Shown: positions 43,605 to 52,469 of the stretch, piece after piece
Layout of the letters: the number at the start of each line of letters is the position of its first letter
Numbering within the stretch: position 1 is the first letter of the stretch
NCBI GenBank assembly: GCA_900109435.1
Contig: FNZT01000007.1
Location: 62,001-126,000 of the forward strand
DNA: 64,000 bases
Origin: Ruminococcus sp. YRD2003
GTDB lineage: Bacteria; Bacillota; Clostridia; Oscillospirales; Ruminococcaceae
Direction: 5' to 3'
Notes under the pieces: model-generated
Told to the model about the DNA's origin: nothing
The model's database searches: none
Seen by the model: the letters and a program-made list of their open reading frames with translations, nothing else
Program-made: the position numbers and the translations under genes

Positions 43605-45281
43605 TTATTCGGATTCCTTTGCAGCCTCTTCCTCGGCAGCCTTCAGAAGGTCAGACATATCGAAGCTGAAATTATTCTTCTTAGGTGCAGCCTTCTGCTC
43701 GGGAGCAGCGCTGCTGTTGTTATTGCTATTGTTGTTATTGTTGTGAGCGGGCTTGTTATTTCCGCCGTTATTATATGAACCGCCCGATACTCTTGCGAAT
43801 GCCTCATCAGCGACGGAGTTCTTGCCGTCCTTGGCAGAGACAGGCTCAAATGTGGGTGTAGCACCCGAAGGAGCCTTTGCAGCCTCGAAAGCAGCCTGAG
43901 GAGCGGAAGCTCTCTCAACGGTAGCCTTATCCTCGGGCTCAATGGAGTTGCGAGCCTCGCCGATGATATTCTGAGCCTCGTCCATTCTGTCGGTCGCCTG
44001 ACTTGTGAGCTTAGCCATCGCAGACTTGATATCCGCAAACTTGGAGTTCACGCTCTCTATCTCATTAACGAGCATAAGGCGTACAGTAGAAGACATGGCA
44101 TTTATCTTGTCAGCCTTGCTGTTAGCGTCATCAACAGTGGACTTAGCCTGATCGTTAGCGTCCTTGATAGTCTTCTCGGCAGCAGCGTTAGCCTTTGCAA
44201 CAGTCATCTCGGCTGTCTCGTTAGCTTCCTTGATAGTCTTGGCAGCAGTATCGGTAGCCTCCTTGAGGGTCTTGTCAGCCTTCTCGTTAGCTTCTCTAAC
44301 TGTCTTGTCAGCGTTAGCCTGAGCCTCGCTGACAACCTTATCAGCCTTATCCTTAGCTTCCTTGGTAACAGAGTTAGCTTCCTCTTCTGCCTGCTTCTTA
44401 AGCGAGTCAACGGTCTTCTGAGCCTCAGCGAAGAGAGTACCCATCATAGCAGCGGGATTGCTTGCATTAGCCTTGAGCTCCTCGATCTCCTTATTGAGGT
44501 TCTTGATCTCGTCGTCCTTCTTGGCAACGGCATCGGCAACAGCGCTCTCCTTAGCCTTATTGAGCTCTGCGATCTTGCCTTCCGTCTCGGAAGCTTCCTT
44601 TATCTTTGCCTCGAGCTGAGCAGTCTTAGCCTCGAGGTCGGATGTGAGCTTAGCGATATCCTGCTTAGCCTTAACGAGTTCAGCCTCAGCAGCGGGATTA
44701 CCTGCGGGAGCAGCCTTATCCGTGTGAGCAGCGGCGAGCTTATCGTTAGCGGTCTTGAGCTGACCTCTGAGGGAGTCTATCTCCTTCTTGGCAGCCTCAA
44801 GAGCAGCAGTGATCTGTGCATTTGCGGGAGCAGCGGCAGCAGGAGCAGCGGCAGCCTTGTCATTTGCAGCCTTGAGTTCTGCTCTGAGCTTGTCTATCTC
44901 CTTCTTGGCAGCCTCAAGAGCAGCCTGTGTCTGAGCATTCATCTGAGCGCCCGCAGCATGAGCCGCAGGAGCAGCTCCGCCCGTTCTGAGCTGAGCGATG
45001 ACCTTCTCGCTCTCTTCGAGCTTCTTCTGGAGGTCCTCGTTTTCCTTCTTGGCAGCTCTGAGCGCATTGTTTGAAGCATTGAGCTTCTCCTGCAGGTTAT
45101 CGACCTGATTCCTGTACTTGAGAAGCTCCTGCGGGTCGGCAGGACCTGATTCTTTGGCTTGTTTCAGTTCTTCCTCGAGGCCTGAGATCTTGGAATTCAG
45201 CTCATCGAGGTAGGTGAGTACGTCTTCTTTTACAAAGCCTCCACCTATTTTGGTGGTTCGTAATACGGTTGGTTCGTCCAT
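43605..45281 (-). CDS. DivIVA-like coiled-coil protein with eight hendecad repeats
   Basis: A 558-residue protein. Its N-terminus (GGGFVKEDVLTYLDELNSKI) resembles the DivIVA membrane-targeting head. Coiled coil runs from 30 to ~430, with a duplicated ALEAAKKEID block (121 and 160). Eight consecutive 11-residue repeats of the KEANxxADKTV type occupy 307-394, consistent with a right-handed coiled coil. An Asn-rich linker and a short C-terminal motif (FSFDMSDLLKAAEEEA) end it. It sits directly after ftsZ with its own promoter at 45344-45372. A septal or polar scaffold role is inferred. Confidence 0.8.
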   Translation of the reverse strand: MDEPTVLRTTKIGGGFVKEDVLTYLDELNSKISGLEEELKQAKESGPADPQELLKYRNQVDNLQEKLNASNNALRAAKKENEDLQKKLEESEKVIAQLRTGGAAPAAHAAGAQMNAQTQAALEAAKKEIDKLRAELKAANDKAAAAPAAAAPANAQITAALEAAKKEIDSLRGQLKTANDKLAAAHTDKAAPAGNPAAEAELVKAKQDIAKLTSDLEAKTAQLEAKIKEASETEGKIAELNKAKESAVADAVAKKDDEIKNLNKEIEELKANASNPAAMMGTLFAEAQKTVDSLKKQAEEEANSVTKEAKDKADKVVSEAQANADKTVREANEKADKTLKEATDTAAKTIKEANETAEMTVAKANAAAEKTIKDANDQAKSTVDDANSKADKINAMSSTVRLMLVNEIESVNSKFADIKSAMAKLTSQATDRMDEAQNIIGEARNSIEPEDKATVERASAPQAAFEAAKAPSGATPTFEPVSAKDGKNSVADEAFARVSGGSYNNGGNNKPAHNNNNNSNNNSSAAPEQKAAPKKNNFSFDMSDLLKAAEEEAAKESE

Positions 45282-45343
45282 GGTTCACTCCGTTCCCCGC
45301 AGCAAGTGCGGAATAAAATTAAGGGATAATACGCCTTGTAATA

Positions 45344-45372
45344 ATTATAACACAATTACGATTTCAATTCAA
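45344..45372 (-). promoter_or_regulatory. sigma-A promoter of the DivIVA-like gene
   Basis: On the minus strand TTGAAT (45372-45367), a 17-base spacer and TATAAT (45349-45344), about 65 bases upstream of the start at 45281. Confidence 0.8.
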
Positions 45373-45436
45373 CCATTAAAATGTAGAATTTTTTAGTTGA
45401 TTTTAGTGCAATTTACTATATTCACAAACCGTATAT

Positions 45437-45471
45437 AAATAAAAGCGACTGCATTAAGCATATGCAGCCGC
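45437..45471 (-). terminator. ftsZ terminator
   Basis: GCGGCTGCAT pairs with ATGCAGTCGC around a 7-base loop and is followed by TTTTATTT on the minus strand, 16 bases after the ftsZ stop. Confidence 0.85.
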
Positions 45472-45487
45472 CTGTCTTATCAATTGA

Positions 45488-46618
45488 TCAGTTGCCGAGT
45501 ATCTTGAGGATATCGTCAAGGTCGTAATCCGTGCTGGAGGAAACGGGCTTGGGGTCGTTGCCGCCGAGACCGAGACCGTCGATGAGTGGATTATCTATCT
45601 GGATAATATTGTCGAGGTCGCTGCCTTCTGCTGCGGGAGCCTCCTCAGCAGCGGGAGCATCTGGATCCTCGAAACCTGCCGCGATGACAGTAATTGTCAT
45701 CTCGTCCTGCATATCCTCCTTGAATGCAGTACCGAAGATGAACTCTACGCCGTCAGCAGCTGTATCTGTGATCATCTTTGTAGCCTCATCAACATCAGCA
45801 GAAAGAACATCCTCTGACATAGCGATATTGATAAGGAGCCTCTTAGCGCCGGAGATAGAAGTCTCAAGCAGCGGGCTGGAGATAACTGCGTTTGCAGCTT
45901 CCTTTGCCTTTTCCTTGCCTGAACCGTGACCGATAGCCATATGAGCGTAGCCTGCGCCTCTCATGATGGTGGAAACGTCCGCAAAATCGAGGTTGATGTA
46001 GCCCTCTTCAACGATGAGGTCGGAAATGCTCTTGACACCGGTCTTGAGCACATCGTCCGAAAGTGAGAACGACTGCTTCATTGTGAGCTGCTGCTTGCCG
46101 TCGAGAAGCTTCTCGTTAGGAATAACTATGAGTGAATCAACATACTTTCTGAGCTCTGCGATACCTTTTTCAGCCTGAGCCATTTTCTGCTCTCTCTCGA
46201 AGAGGAAGGGCTTGGTAACAACAGCGACAGTAAGGATGTCCATTTCCTTTGCGATCTTCGCAACGACGGGAGCCGCGCCTGTACCTGTGCCGCCGCCCAT
46301 ACCTGCTGTGATGAAGATCATATCTGCGCCCTTGAGGTGTGCTTCGATCTCGTCTCTGTTCTCCTCGGCACTGCGCTGACCGATCTCGGGCTTATTTCCC
46401 GCACCTCTGCCCTTAGTGAGCTTAGTGCCGATCGGTATCCTCGTTGTAGCCTTGGATTTATTGAGAGCCTTAGCGTCAGTATTGATAGCGATGTACTCGA
46501 TGTCGTTAACGCCCGAATCGACCATGCAGTTTACAGCGTTTCCGCCGCCGCCGCCGACGCCTATGACCTTTATATTAACATCGGGTTCCATTGCCTCTTC
46601 ATAATTAAAATCTGACAT
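45488..46618 (-). CDS. ftsZ: cell division GTPase FtsZ
   Basis: A 376-residue tubulin-like GTPase that forms the Z ring. The GTP-binding signature [12 protein letters not shown] and the N-terminal [11 protein letters not shown] are intact. The linker is short and acidic. The C-terminal peptide reads [11 protein letters not shown] and not the common DIPxFLRR form, so contacts with FtsA or SepF may be unusual. AGGAGGAG lies eight bases upstream of ATG 46618. It has its own promoter at 46689-46717, separate from the wall-synthesis operon. Confidence 0.98.
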   Translation of the reverse strand: MSDFNYEEAMEPDVNIKVIGVGGGGGNAVNCMVDSGVNDIEYIAINTDAKALNKSKATTRIPIGTKLTKGRGAGNKPEIGQRSAEENRDEIEAHLKGADMIFITAGMGGGTGTGAAPVVAKIAKEMDILTVAVVTKPFLFEREQKMAQAEKGIAELRKYVDSLIVIPNEKLLDGKQQLTMKQSFSLSDDVLKTGVKSISDLIVEEGYINLDFADVSTIMRGAGYAHMAIGHGSGKEKAKEAANAVISSPLLETSISGAKRLLINIAMSEDVLSADVDEATKMITDTAADGVEFIFGTAFKEDMQDEMTITVIAAGFEDPDAPAAEEAPAAEGSDLDNIIQIDNPLIDGLGLGGNDPKPVSSSTDYDLDDILKILGN

Positions 46619-46688
46619 TTTCGAAACTCCTCCTACTTTTATTTATCTGTATCTTTTAAGTAAACTTCACCCTATAAATACACATATC

Positions 46689-46717
46689 ATTTTAGCATAT
46701 TATTCGGATTTTTGCAA
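46689..46717 (-). promoter_or_regulatory. sigma-A promoter of ftsZ
   Basis: On the minus strand TTGCAA (46717-46712), a 17-base spacer and TAAAAT (46694-46689), about 70 bases upstream of the ftsZ start. Confidence 0.75.
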
Positions 46718-46796
46718 GTAATACCGAAATTTTTTAAAATTTCGTCAGCTTGCACAACAACTCTTTGCCTGTTCCGTGCGTATTTGCACGTTTTCA

Positions 46797-47810
46797 TCAC
46801 TGATTGTCGTATATTTCGTTATTCTCATAACCGCCATAGCCGAAATCGTCGCCGTACCAGCCCTCGCCGCCGTCAGCCTGAGCGCCGTTCTGCCAATCAT
46901 TGTCTCCGCCGTCATTCTGCGGGTCATACTCGGGAACTGCGGCTGTCGTGGTAGTTGTCGTGGTATTGACAGGAATGCCGTTCTCGTCGGTGACGATCGC
47001 AGGCTCGGTCTCCTCCGCGAGCTCGCCGCTCGGACGGAAGCTGCACACGTGCGAACCTATCATCATCAGATAGCCTTTTTTGCCTTTTACGCTCTCGTCG
47101 TTCATTGCTTCCCTGGCGAGGTCGAGCTTATACTCCACATCGTTCCAGTTGCCCATTTTAAACATCAGACCGTTTCTGTAGTTGACAGTTATCGCATACT
47201 CATTTGACAAGTCTATAGAAGCGATATCCGTATTGTCGTCCCTGTCGAAACGGCTTATCAGCTGCGTGAAAGCATCGTACTTGTTCTCATTCTTTGAACG
47301 CAGAGGCTTGCCCGCCTCGGTATCGGCAGGGTCAAAGCCGTAGATTATCGGGAGATTATCGGTATCGGTGTAGAAGCTGTTGTCCGCAAGTATCTTACCG
47401 TTGCGGCTGACGAGCAGCACTCCCTTGTCATACTGCACATTATATGCAGGTATACAGCGTGTTACCGTTATTCTCAGGGTTGACGGGAAATCTCTGTCGA
47501 CCTTCGCCGTCTCGACATATAGGAGCGAGTCGAGGATGCGCTGCTCAGCCTTCTTGTAATCGAGCCTGAGCAGATTGTCGCCTGCGTGGATACCCGAAGC
47601 CTCCACTATCTCCATGTATGTGTAGGTCTCGGACTCGCCCGAGATGACTATCTCGTCAATATTGAAAAGAAAGGTGAAGCACATCGTCACGCCCACAGTC
47701 AGCACGAGCAGTATCACCACGACGGTATACACGCTCATCATTCGTCTTCTGCGGCGCATACGCTTGCCGCTGTTCTTCCTTTCTATATTGGTCTTCTCAA
47801 CGTCGTTCAT
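46797..47810 (-). CDS. ftsQ: cell division protein FtsQ/DivIB
   Basis: A 337-residue bitopic protein. It has a basic cytoplasmic tail (RMRRRRRMM), a membrane helix near residues 27-50, a POTRA domain (FNIDEIVISGESETYTYMEIVEASGI) and an FtsQ/DivIB beta domain. It acts in the FtsQBL-type division complex. After about residue 285 comes an unusual Asp/Gly/Asn/Tyr-rich tail (GEGWYGDDFGYGGYENN). It is the last gene of the mraZ-to-ftsQ string, 21 bases after murA. Confidence 0.92.
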   Translation of the reverse strand: MNDVEKTNIERKNSGKRMRRRRRMMSVYTVVVILLVLTVGVTMCFTFLFNIDEIVISGESETYTYMEIVEASGIHAGDNLLRLDYKKAEQRILDSLLYVETAKVDRDFPSTLRITVTRCIPAYNVQYDKGVLLVSRNGKILADNSFYTDTDNLPIIYGFDPADTEAGKPLRSKNENKYDAFTQLISRFDRDDNTDIASIDLSNEYAITVNYRNGLMFKMGNWNDVEYKLDLAREAMNDESVKGKKGYLMMIGSHVCSFRPSGELAEETEPAIVTDENGIPVNTTTTTTTAAVPEYDPQNDGGDNDWQNGAQADGGEGWYGDDFGYGGYENNEIYDNQ

Positions 47811-47831
47811 ACTAACACCAAACCCTGCCGC

Positions 47832-49091
47832 TCACACTCTGCGGATCCTCCCGCCGAGCGAGCTGACAGCCTCCTCAAATTTTTCGTATCCTCTGTCTAT
47901 GTGCGAGATACCGCTAAGACAGGTAGTTCCCTCCGCAGCAAGCGCCGCCGCTGCCATTGCCGCTCCGCCCCGAAGGTCTGTAGCCTCAACATCTGCGCCT
48001 CTCAGTTTCGGGACTCCGCGCACGACCGCGACCTTCCCGAGCACCTCGATATCCGCGCCCATTTTGCACAGAGCCGCTGTGTGGCGGTATCGGCAGTCGA
48101 AAATATTCTCCTCAAAAACGCTGGCTCCGTCGGCAGTCGCAAGCGCCGCCATGAGCACAGCCTGCGCGTCCGTGGGAAATCCTGGGTGCGGCATGGTGCG
48201 TATCCTGTCACGGACAGCTCTCAGCCGCGCACCGCTTCTGAGGTATATCCTGTTTTCCGCGGGATAAATGCGGCAGCCCGTCTGCTCCAGCACGGAGAGA
48301 AAGGGCTCCATTTCCGCGGTACAGGTATTTTTCAGTATTATCTCCCCGCCCGCCGCAGCGACCATGGAGAGGTATGTGGCTCCCGCGATACGATCGGGCA
48401 TGACAGTATGCTCGCAGCCGTGGAGCTTATCCGTGCCGCTTATCACGATCGTACTTTCGCCGTCGCCCTTTATATCAGCGCCGCGTTTCCGCAGGAAAGA
48501 GCAGAGATCGCATATCTCGGGCTCGCGGGCGGCGTTGTTGACGATAGTTTCGCCCTCGGCGCAGACCGCGCAGAGGATAATGTTTTCGGTCGCTCCGACC
48601 GAAGGAAATGGCAGGTTTATCTTGGCACCGCGGGCTCTCCCGCCTGCAATGCGGCAGTGTATGCGTCCGCCGCAGTCGGAAATATCCGCGCCGAGCTTTC
48701 TCAGTGCCGCAAGGTGCATATCTATCGGCCGCGGACCGAGCTCGCACCCGCCTGGCACGCTGAACGTACACTCGCCCGTCCTGCCGAGAATAGCCCCCAT
48801 GAACATTATAGACGAGCGCATCTCGCGCATTAGCTCCTCGGGTATCTCGGAGCCCGACGCGCCGCACGGGTCAATGACCGCATTGCCGTCGGAAATACTG
48901 CATTTACAGCCGAGGCAGCTCAGTATCCGCGACGCGGAATACACGTCCGTCAGTGTCGGACAGTTCCTCAGCACCGACTCGCCCTCTCCGAGCAGAGCCG
49001 CCGCCATAATGGGAAGAGCGCTGTTTTTGCTGCCCTGCAAAGTCAGTTCGCCGCTGAGACGGCACCCTCCCGTAATGATGAATTTCTGCAT
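47832..49091 (-). CDS. murA: UDP-N-acetylglucosamine 1-carboxyvinyltransferase
   Basis: A 419-residue EPSP-synthase-like enzyme that adds enolpyruvate to UDP-GlcNAc, the first committed peptidoglycan step. The active-site Cys loop is PGGCELGPRPIDMH and the N-terminus QKFIITGGCRLSGELTLQGSKN. ATG 49091 has GAGGTGG four bases upstream; the longer frame to 49127 lacks a ribosome site. Cys in the loop predicts fosfomycin sensitivity of this enzyme copy. Confidence 0.97.
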   Translation of the reverse strand: MQKFIITGGCRLSGELTLQGSKNSALPIMAAALLGEGESVLRNCPTLTDVYSASRILSCLGCKCSISDGNAVIDPCGASGSEIPEELMREMRSSIMFMGAILGRTGECTFSVPGGCELGPRPIDMHLAALRKLGADISDCGGRIHCRIAGGRARGAKINLPFPSVGATENIILCAVCAEGETIVNNAAREPEICDLCSFLRKRGADIKGDGESTIVISGTDKLHGCEHTVMPDRIAGATYLSMVAAAGGEIILKNTCTAEMEPFLSVLEQTGCRIYPAENRIYLRSGARLRAVRDRIRTMPHPGFPTDAQAVLMAALATADGASVFEENIFDCRYRHTAALCKMGADIEVLGKVAVVRGVPKLRGADVEATDLRGGAAMAAAALAAEGTTCLSGISHIDRGYEKFEEAVSSLGGRIRRV

Positions 49092-49142
49092 AATACCACC
49101 TCGCAGCTTTTTGTGTATATTATGCATCGAGGTGTGTTTATG

Positions 49143-50009
49143 TCACAGGTTTGCCTGTAGGAATTTATCGAATGTATCAGCCATCTCGTCGGGTATGAGC
49201 GCGTACATCATATGCCCCTTGTCGGAGAGATGCACTTCGCCGCCGCATTTCTCGGCGAAATCCTGTCCGAATTTCCGCCAGCTGAGGTTCTTGCTGAGCG
49301 TTTTCATATCGCTGATGAAGAAGCAGCACGGACATTTCAGCGCTCCCGTATCGTCAGCCTTCTTCGCGTTATCGGTCATGAGGCGTGATTCCTCGTAATA
49401 TTCGCGGTTGGCGATATTCTTGTAGAAGAGCCTGCGGTAGACCTGCTTCTCCTCGTCGGTGAGTTCATTGCCCGTCATCAGTCCCGAGACATTCTCGGTC
49501 TTGCTCTTTATCAGCTTCGCGAACAAGCCGTCCTTTGCTATCTTTTGCAGGAGCTTGTATGACTTGTCAAGCTGTGCGAGCCGCTTCTCCTCGCCTATCT
49601 CCTTAGACTGCTCCACTGCGAGCGCGGGCACGCCCATATCCATGCTCAGCACTGCCTTAACCTCATCGGGGTAGGTATTCGCCCAGTAAACAGCCTCAAA
49701 TCCCGAATAGGAATGTGCCGCGAGCACATATGGCGGCTCAACTCCTGCCCTGCGCAGAGCTTCTCGGTCAGCCGCAACGAGATTCTCTATCGTGCGCGGC
49801 TCGTCGGTGCCGTCGCTGAAGCCGTAGCCTGCCTTTTCGATGACAGCAATGCGGTACTTCTTTGACATCCGCCTGTAAACAGGCTTGTATTCGAGCACGG
49901 GACAAGTCACGCCGCTGCCCGCCATGAATACTATGGTCACAGCTCCCTCGCCCTCGGTGTAAACGTTGAGCTTGGTGCCGTTTACATCGACTCTGTTCTC
50001 ATAGTTCAT
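49143..50009 (-). CDS. alpha/beta hydrolase inside the wall-synthesis cluster
   Basis: A 288-residue serine hydrolase-fold protein. TIVFMAGSGVTCPV forms the oxyanion loop, AHSYSGFEAVYWAN the nucleophile elbow, SMDMGVPA a following strand and DKGHMMYALIP the likely catalytic His. The substrate is unknown. Its ATG overlaps the murG stop by 4 bases (ATGA), so it is translationally coupled to lipid II synthesis, and murA follows. This position is not standard for dcw clusters. Confidence 0.87.
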   Translation of the reverse strand: MNYENRVDVNGTKLNVYTEGEGAVTIVFMAGSGVTCPVLEYKPVYRRMSKKYRIAVIEKAGYGFSDGTDEPRTIENLVAADREALRRAGVEPPYVLAAHSYSGFEAVYWANTYPDEVKAVLSMDMGVPALAVEQSKEIGEEKRLAQLDKSYKLLQKIAKDGLFAKLIKSKTENVSGLMTGNELTDEEKQVYRRLFYKNIANREYYEESRLMTDNAKKADDTGALKCPCCFFISDMKTLSKNLSWRKFGQDFAEKCGGEVHLSDKGHMMYALIPDEMADTFDKFLQANL

Positions 50010-51142
50010 TTTTTCTTTCCCTTCGCGATGAGCTTGTCAACGACCGCGAGAATGCGCTCATTCGTGTCGCTGAGGTGGAGGTCAGCCGCGCTCTGCGACA
50101 TGACCTCGACGCGGTCGCGGTCGTTGTACAGAGCCTCAATCTCGGAAATAATCTTCTCGTTGGTGACATCCTTCTGCTCGATGACCACAGCCGCGCCCGC
50201 CTTTCCGAGCACCATTGCATTGTGGTACTGGTGGTTGCCCGCGACTATCGGGGACGGTATCAGTATCGACGCCTTGCCCGCGGCTTCGAGCTCTGCGAGC
50301 GTTGAAGCACCCGAGCGGCAGATAACGAGGTCTGCCGCCGCGAGGCAGACGTCCATATCGTTTATGTACTCGGTTATGCGCAGACGGTCGCTTTTCAGCG
50401 GAATGCCCGCCGCCTGCATAGCCTGCGGGAAAGTGTCCTTACCCATGCCGCCGTAGCCGTGGATGTGGTTGATATTGAGCTTATTTCCCGCGTGCCACTT
50501 TATAACGGCTTCCATAGTCTCGTTTATGCAGCCCGCACCGAGACTTCCGCCGAATGAGAGTATCGTGAAATCGTCATTGAAGCCGAGCTTCTTTCTCGCC
50601 TCAGACTTCGACAGCGTGTTGATATTGCTCCTTACGGGAAGACCCGTAACGCTGTACTCGAACTTGCTTTTGTCCATGAAGTCGAGCGCCTCCTTGACGG
50701 TGAGCATGACATAGTCGACTTCCTTGGAGAGGAGACGGTTCGTCACACCTGGGTAGGCGTTCTGCTCATGGATAGCGGTAGGAATGCCCATTCTCGCAGC
50801 CTTGCGTATCACAGGACCCGCAGCATATCCGCCCGTACCTATCGCGATATCGGGCTTGAACCCCTCGATTATTGCCTTTGCTCTTCTGCCCGAAGCTGCA
50901 AGATAAGCGATAGCCTTGGCATTTCTGCCGATATTCTCGATAGAGATACGGCGCTGGAAACCTGCCACCTTGATAGTCTCCATTTTATAGCCTGCCTGCG
51001 GGACGAGCTTCGCCTCCATGCCCTTGGGCGTCCCCGCGAAGAGGAACTCCGTATCGGGGTATTTCGACTTTATGATATCTGCGATAGCGAGACCGGGGTT
51101 GATATGTCCGCCCGTGCCTCCGCACGAGATGAGAACTCTCAT
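50006..51142 (-). CDS. murG: UDP-GlcNAc transferase to lipid I
   Basis: A 378-residue GT28-family enzyme that makes lipid II. Seen are the N-terminal CGGTGGHINPGLAIADI glycine-rich loop, AIHEQNAYPGVTNRLL, SFGGSLGAGCIN and the sugar-binding region CRSGASTLAELEAAGKASILIPSP. The length is normal. It lies 12 bases after ftsW and is coupled to the hydrolase gene downstream. Confidence 0.97.
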   Translation of the reverse strand: MRVLISCGGTGGHINPGLAIADIIKSKYPDTEFLFAGTPKGMEAKLVPQAGYKMETIKVAGFQRRISIENIGRNAKAIAYLAASGRRAKAIIEGFKPDIAIGTGGYAAGPVIRKAARMGIPTAIHEQNAYPGVTNRLLSKEVDYVMLTVKEALDFMDKSKFEYSVTGLPVRSNINTLSKSEARKKLGFNDDFTILSFGGSLGAGCINETMEAVIKWHAGNKLNINHIHGYGGMGKDTFPQAMQAAGIPLKSDRLRITEYINDMDVCLAAADLVICRSGASTLAELEAAGKASILIPSPIVAGNHQYHNAMVLGKAGAAVVIEQKDVTNEKIISEIEALYNDRDRVEVMSQSAADLHLSDTNERILAVVDKLIAKGKKK

Positions 51143-51154
51143 AAGACCGCTCCT

Positions 51155-52441
51155 TTATGCGTTTTTTGGTTCGTTGTAATCTCCGCCGTCATTCGGCTCG
51201 GGGACGGGTACGACCTCCTCATTCTCGGGAGGGTAGTACCTGTGCTGCGAGATATTGAGCATAATGCCCATTTCCACAAGCTGCATGACGAGCGCCGTAC
51301 CGCCGTAGCTGAAGAACGGCAGCGAGATACCCGTATTGGGTATGAGGTTGCTGACAACAGCGAGGTTGAGCACGGTCTGTATGCCTATCTGAGTGGTTAT
51401 GCCGACCGCAATGAGCATACCAAATCTGTCCTTGCAGCGCACAGCGATTGAATATCCCTCGATTATGAGGAGGAAGAATACGATGATTATGGCAAGCGCT
51501 CCGACGAAGCCTATCTCCTCGCAGACTATGGGGAAAACGAAGTCGTTCTTGGTCTCGGGGAGGTAAAGGTACTTCTGGCGGGAGTTGCCGAGTCCGAGCC
51601 CGAAGAGACCGCCCGAGCCTATCGCGATTATAGAGTTGGCAGTCTGCCATGTTACGTCGAGGACGTCCGAAAAGGGGTCTTTCCACGAAGCGATACGATT
51701 GGCAACGTAGCTTCCTGGCACCTTCGACTGCCACGATACATAGCCGAATGCTCCGCACGCTGCAGCCACTCCGAGCGCCGTATACTGCTTCCAGTTAGCG
51801 CCGCCGCAGAGTATCATCGCAATGGCGATAGAGCCGATGAGCATGATACCCGAGATATGCTTCTCGAGCGCGATAAGTCCGACATAAATACCGAGCAGCA
51901 CCACATACTTGACGATACCCGTCTTGAACTCGTTCATTTTTTTGCCGTCGCGCTCCATGCTGAAAGCGAAGTAGATGATGAGCGCAAGCTTCGCTACCTC
52001 CGAGGGCTGGAGGTTGATAGGCCCGATATCTATCCAGCGCTTAGCACCCATAGAACCGCCCTCGTCGTTTCCCATGAGCAGTACCAGCACGAGCAGCCCT
52101 GCCACCGCGACGTAGAATATTCCCGCAATATTGAAGCTTTTCAGCAGCGGGAGCTTTATCGTCTTGAAATTATGATAGTCCATTTTCATAAAGAATATCA
52201 TTGCCACGAAGCCAATTCCCGCGAACATCGCCTGCTTCTTGGCGTAATAAAGACCATCGCCGTAGTCGCTGTATGCCCACGCATAGCTTGCGGAAGCCAT
52301 CATAACGAGCCCGACCACGAGCAGTATCATAACGTAGGCGAAAAAGGCAACACTGATGTCGCCCGTCCTGCCGTCTCCGATGAAGAACCGCAGGATACCG
52401 CCGCGTTTTTTCTTTCTCTTTTTTGTCTGTGCCTGTGCCAT
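51155..52441 (-). CDS. ftsW: SEDS glycosyltransferase FtsW/SpoVE
   Basis: A 428-residue protein with about ten membrane helices after a Lys-rich N-terminus. SEDS signatures include MNIGPINLQPSE-like IDIGPINLQPSEVAKLALI and GSGGLFGLGLGNSRQKYLYLPE with NDFVFPIVCEE. It polymerises glycan at the septum together with the class B PBP encoded upstream. Location between mraY and murG supports FtsW/SpoVE and not RodA. Confidence 0.94.
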   Translation of the reverse strand: MAQAQTKKRKKKRGGILRFFIGDGRTGDISVAFFAYVMILLVVGLVMMASASYAWAYSDYGDGLYYAKKQAMFAGIGFVAMIFFMKMDYHNFKTIKLPLLKSFNIAGIFYVAVAGLLVLVLLMGNDEGGSMGAKRWIDIGPINLQPSEVAKLALIIYFAFSMERDGKKMNEFKTGIVKYVVLLGIYVGLIALEKHISGIMLIGSIAIAMILCGGANWKQYTALGVAAACGAFGYVSWQSKVPGSYVANRIASWKDPFSDVLDVTWQTANSIIAIGSGGLFGLGLGNSRQKYLYLPETKNDFVFPIVCEEIGFVGALAIIIVFFLLIIEGYSIAVRCKDRFGMLIAVGITTQIGIQTVLNLAVVSNLIPNTGISLPFFSYGGTALVMQLVEMGIMLNISQHRYYPPENEEVVPVPEPNDGGDYNEPKNA

Positions 52442-52469
52442 TGCGACCTCCTGAAGTCCTGAATGGATG

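Noticed and set aside
47586..48833. 415-residue plus-strand frame
   Set aside because: It is antisense to ftsQ and murA, which are unmistakable.
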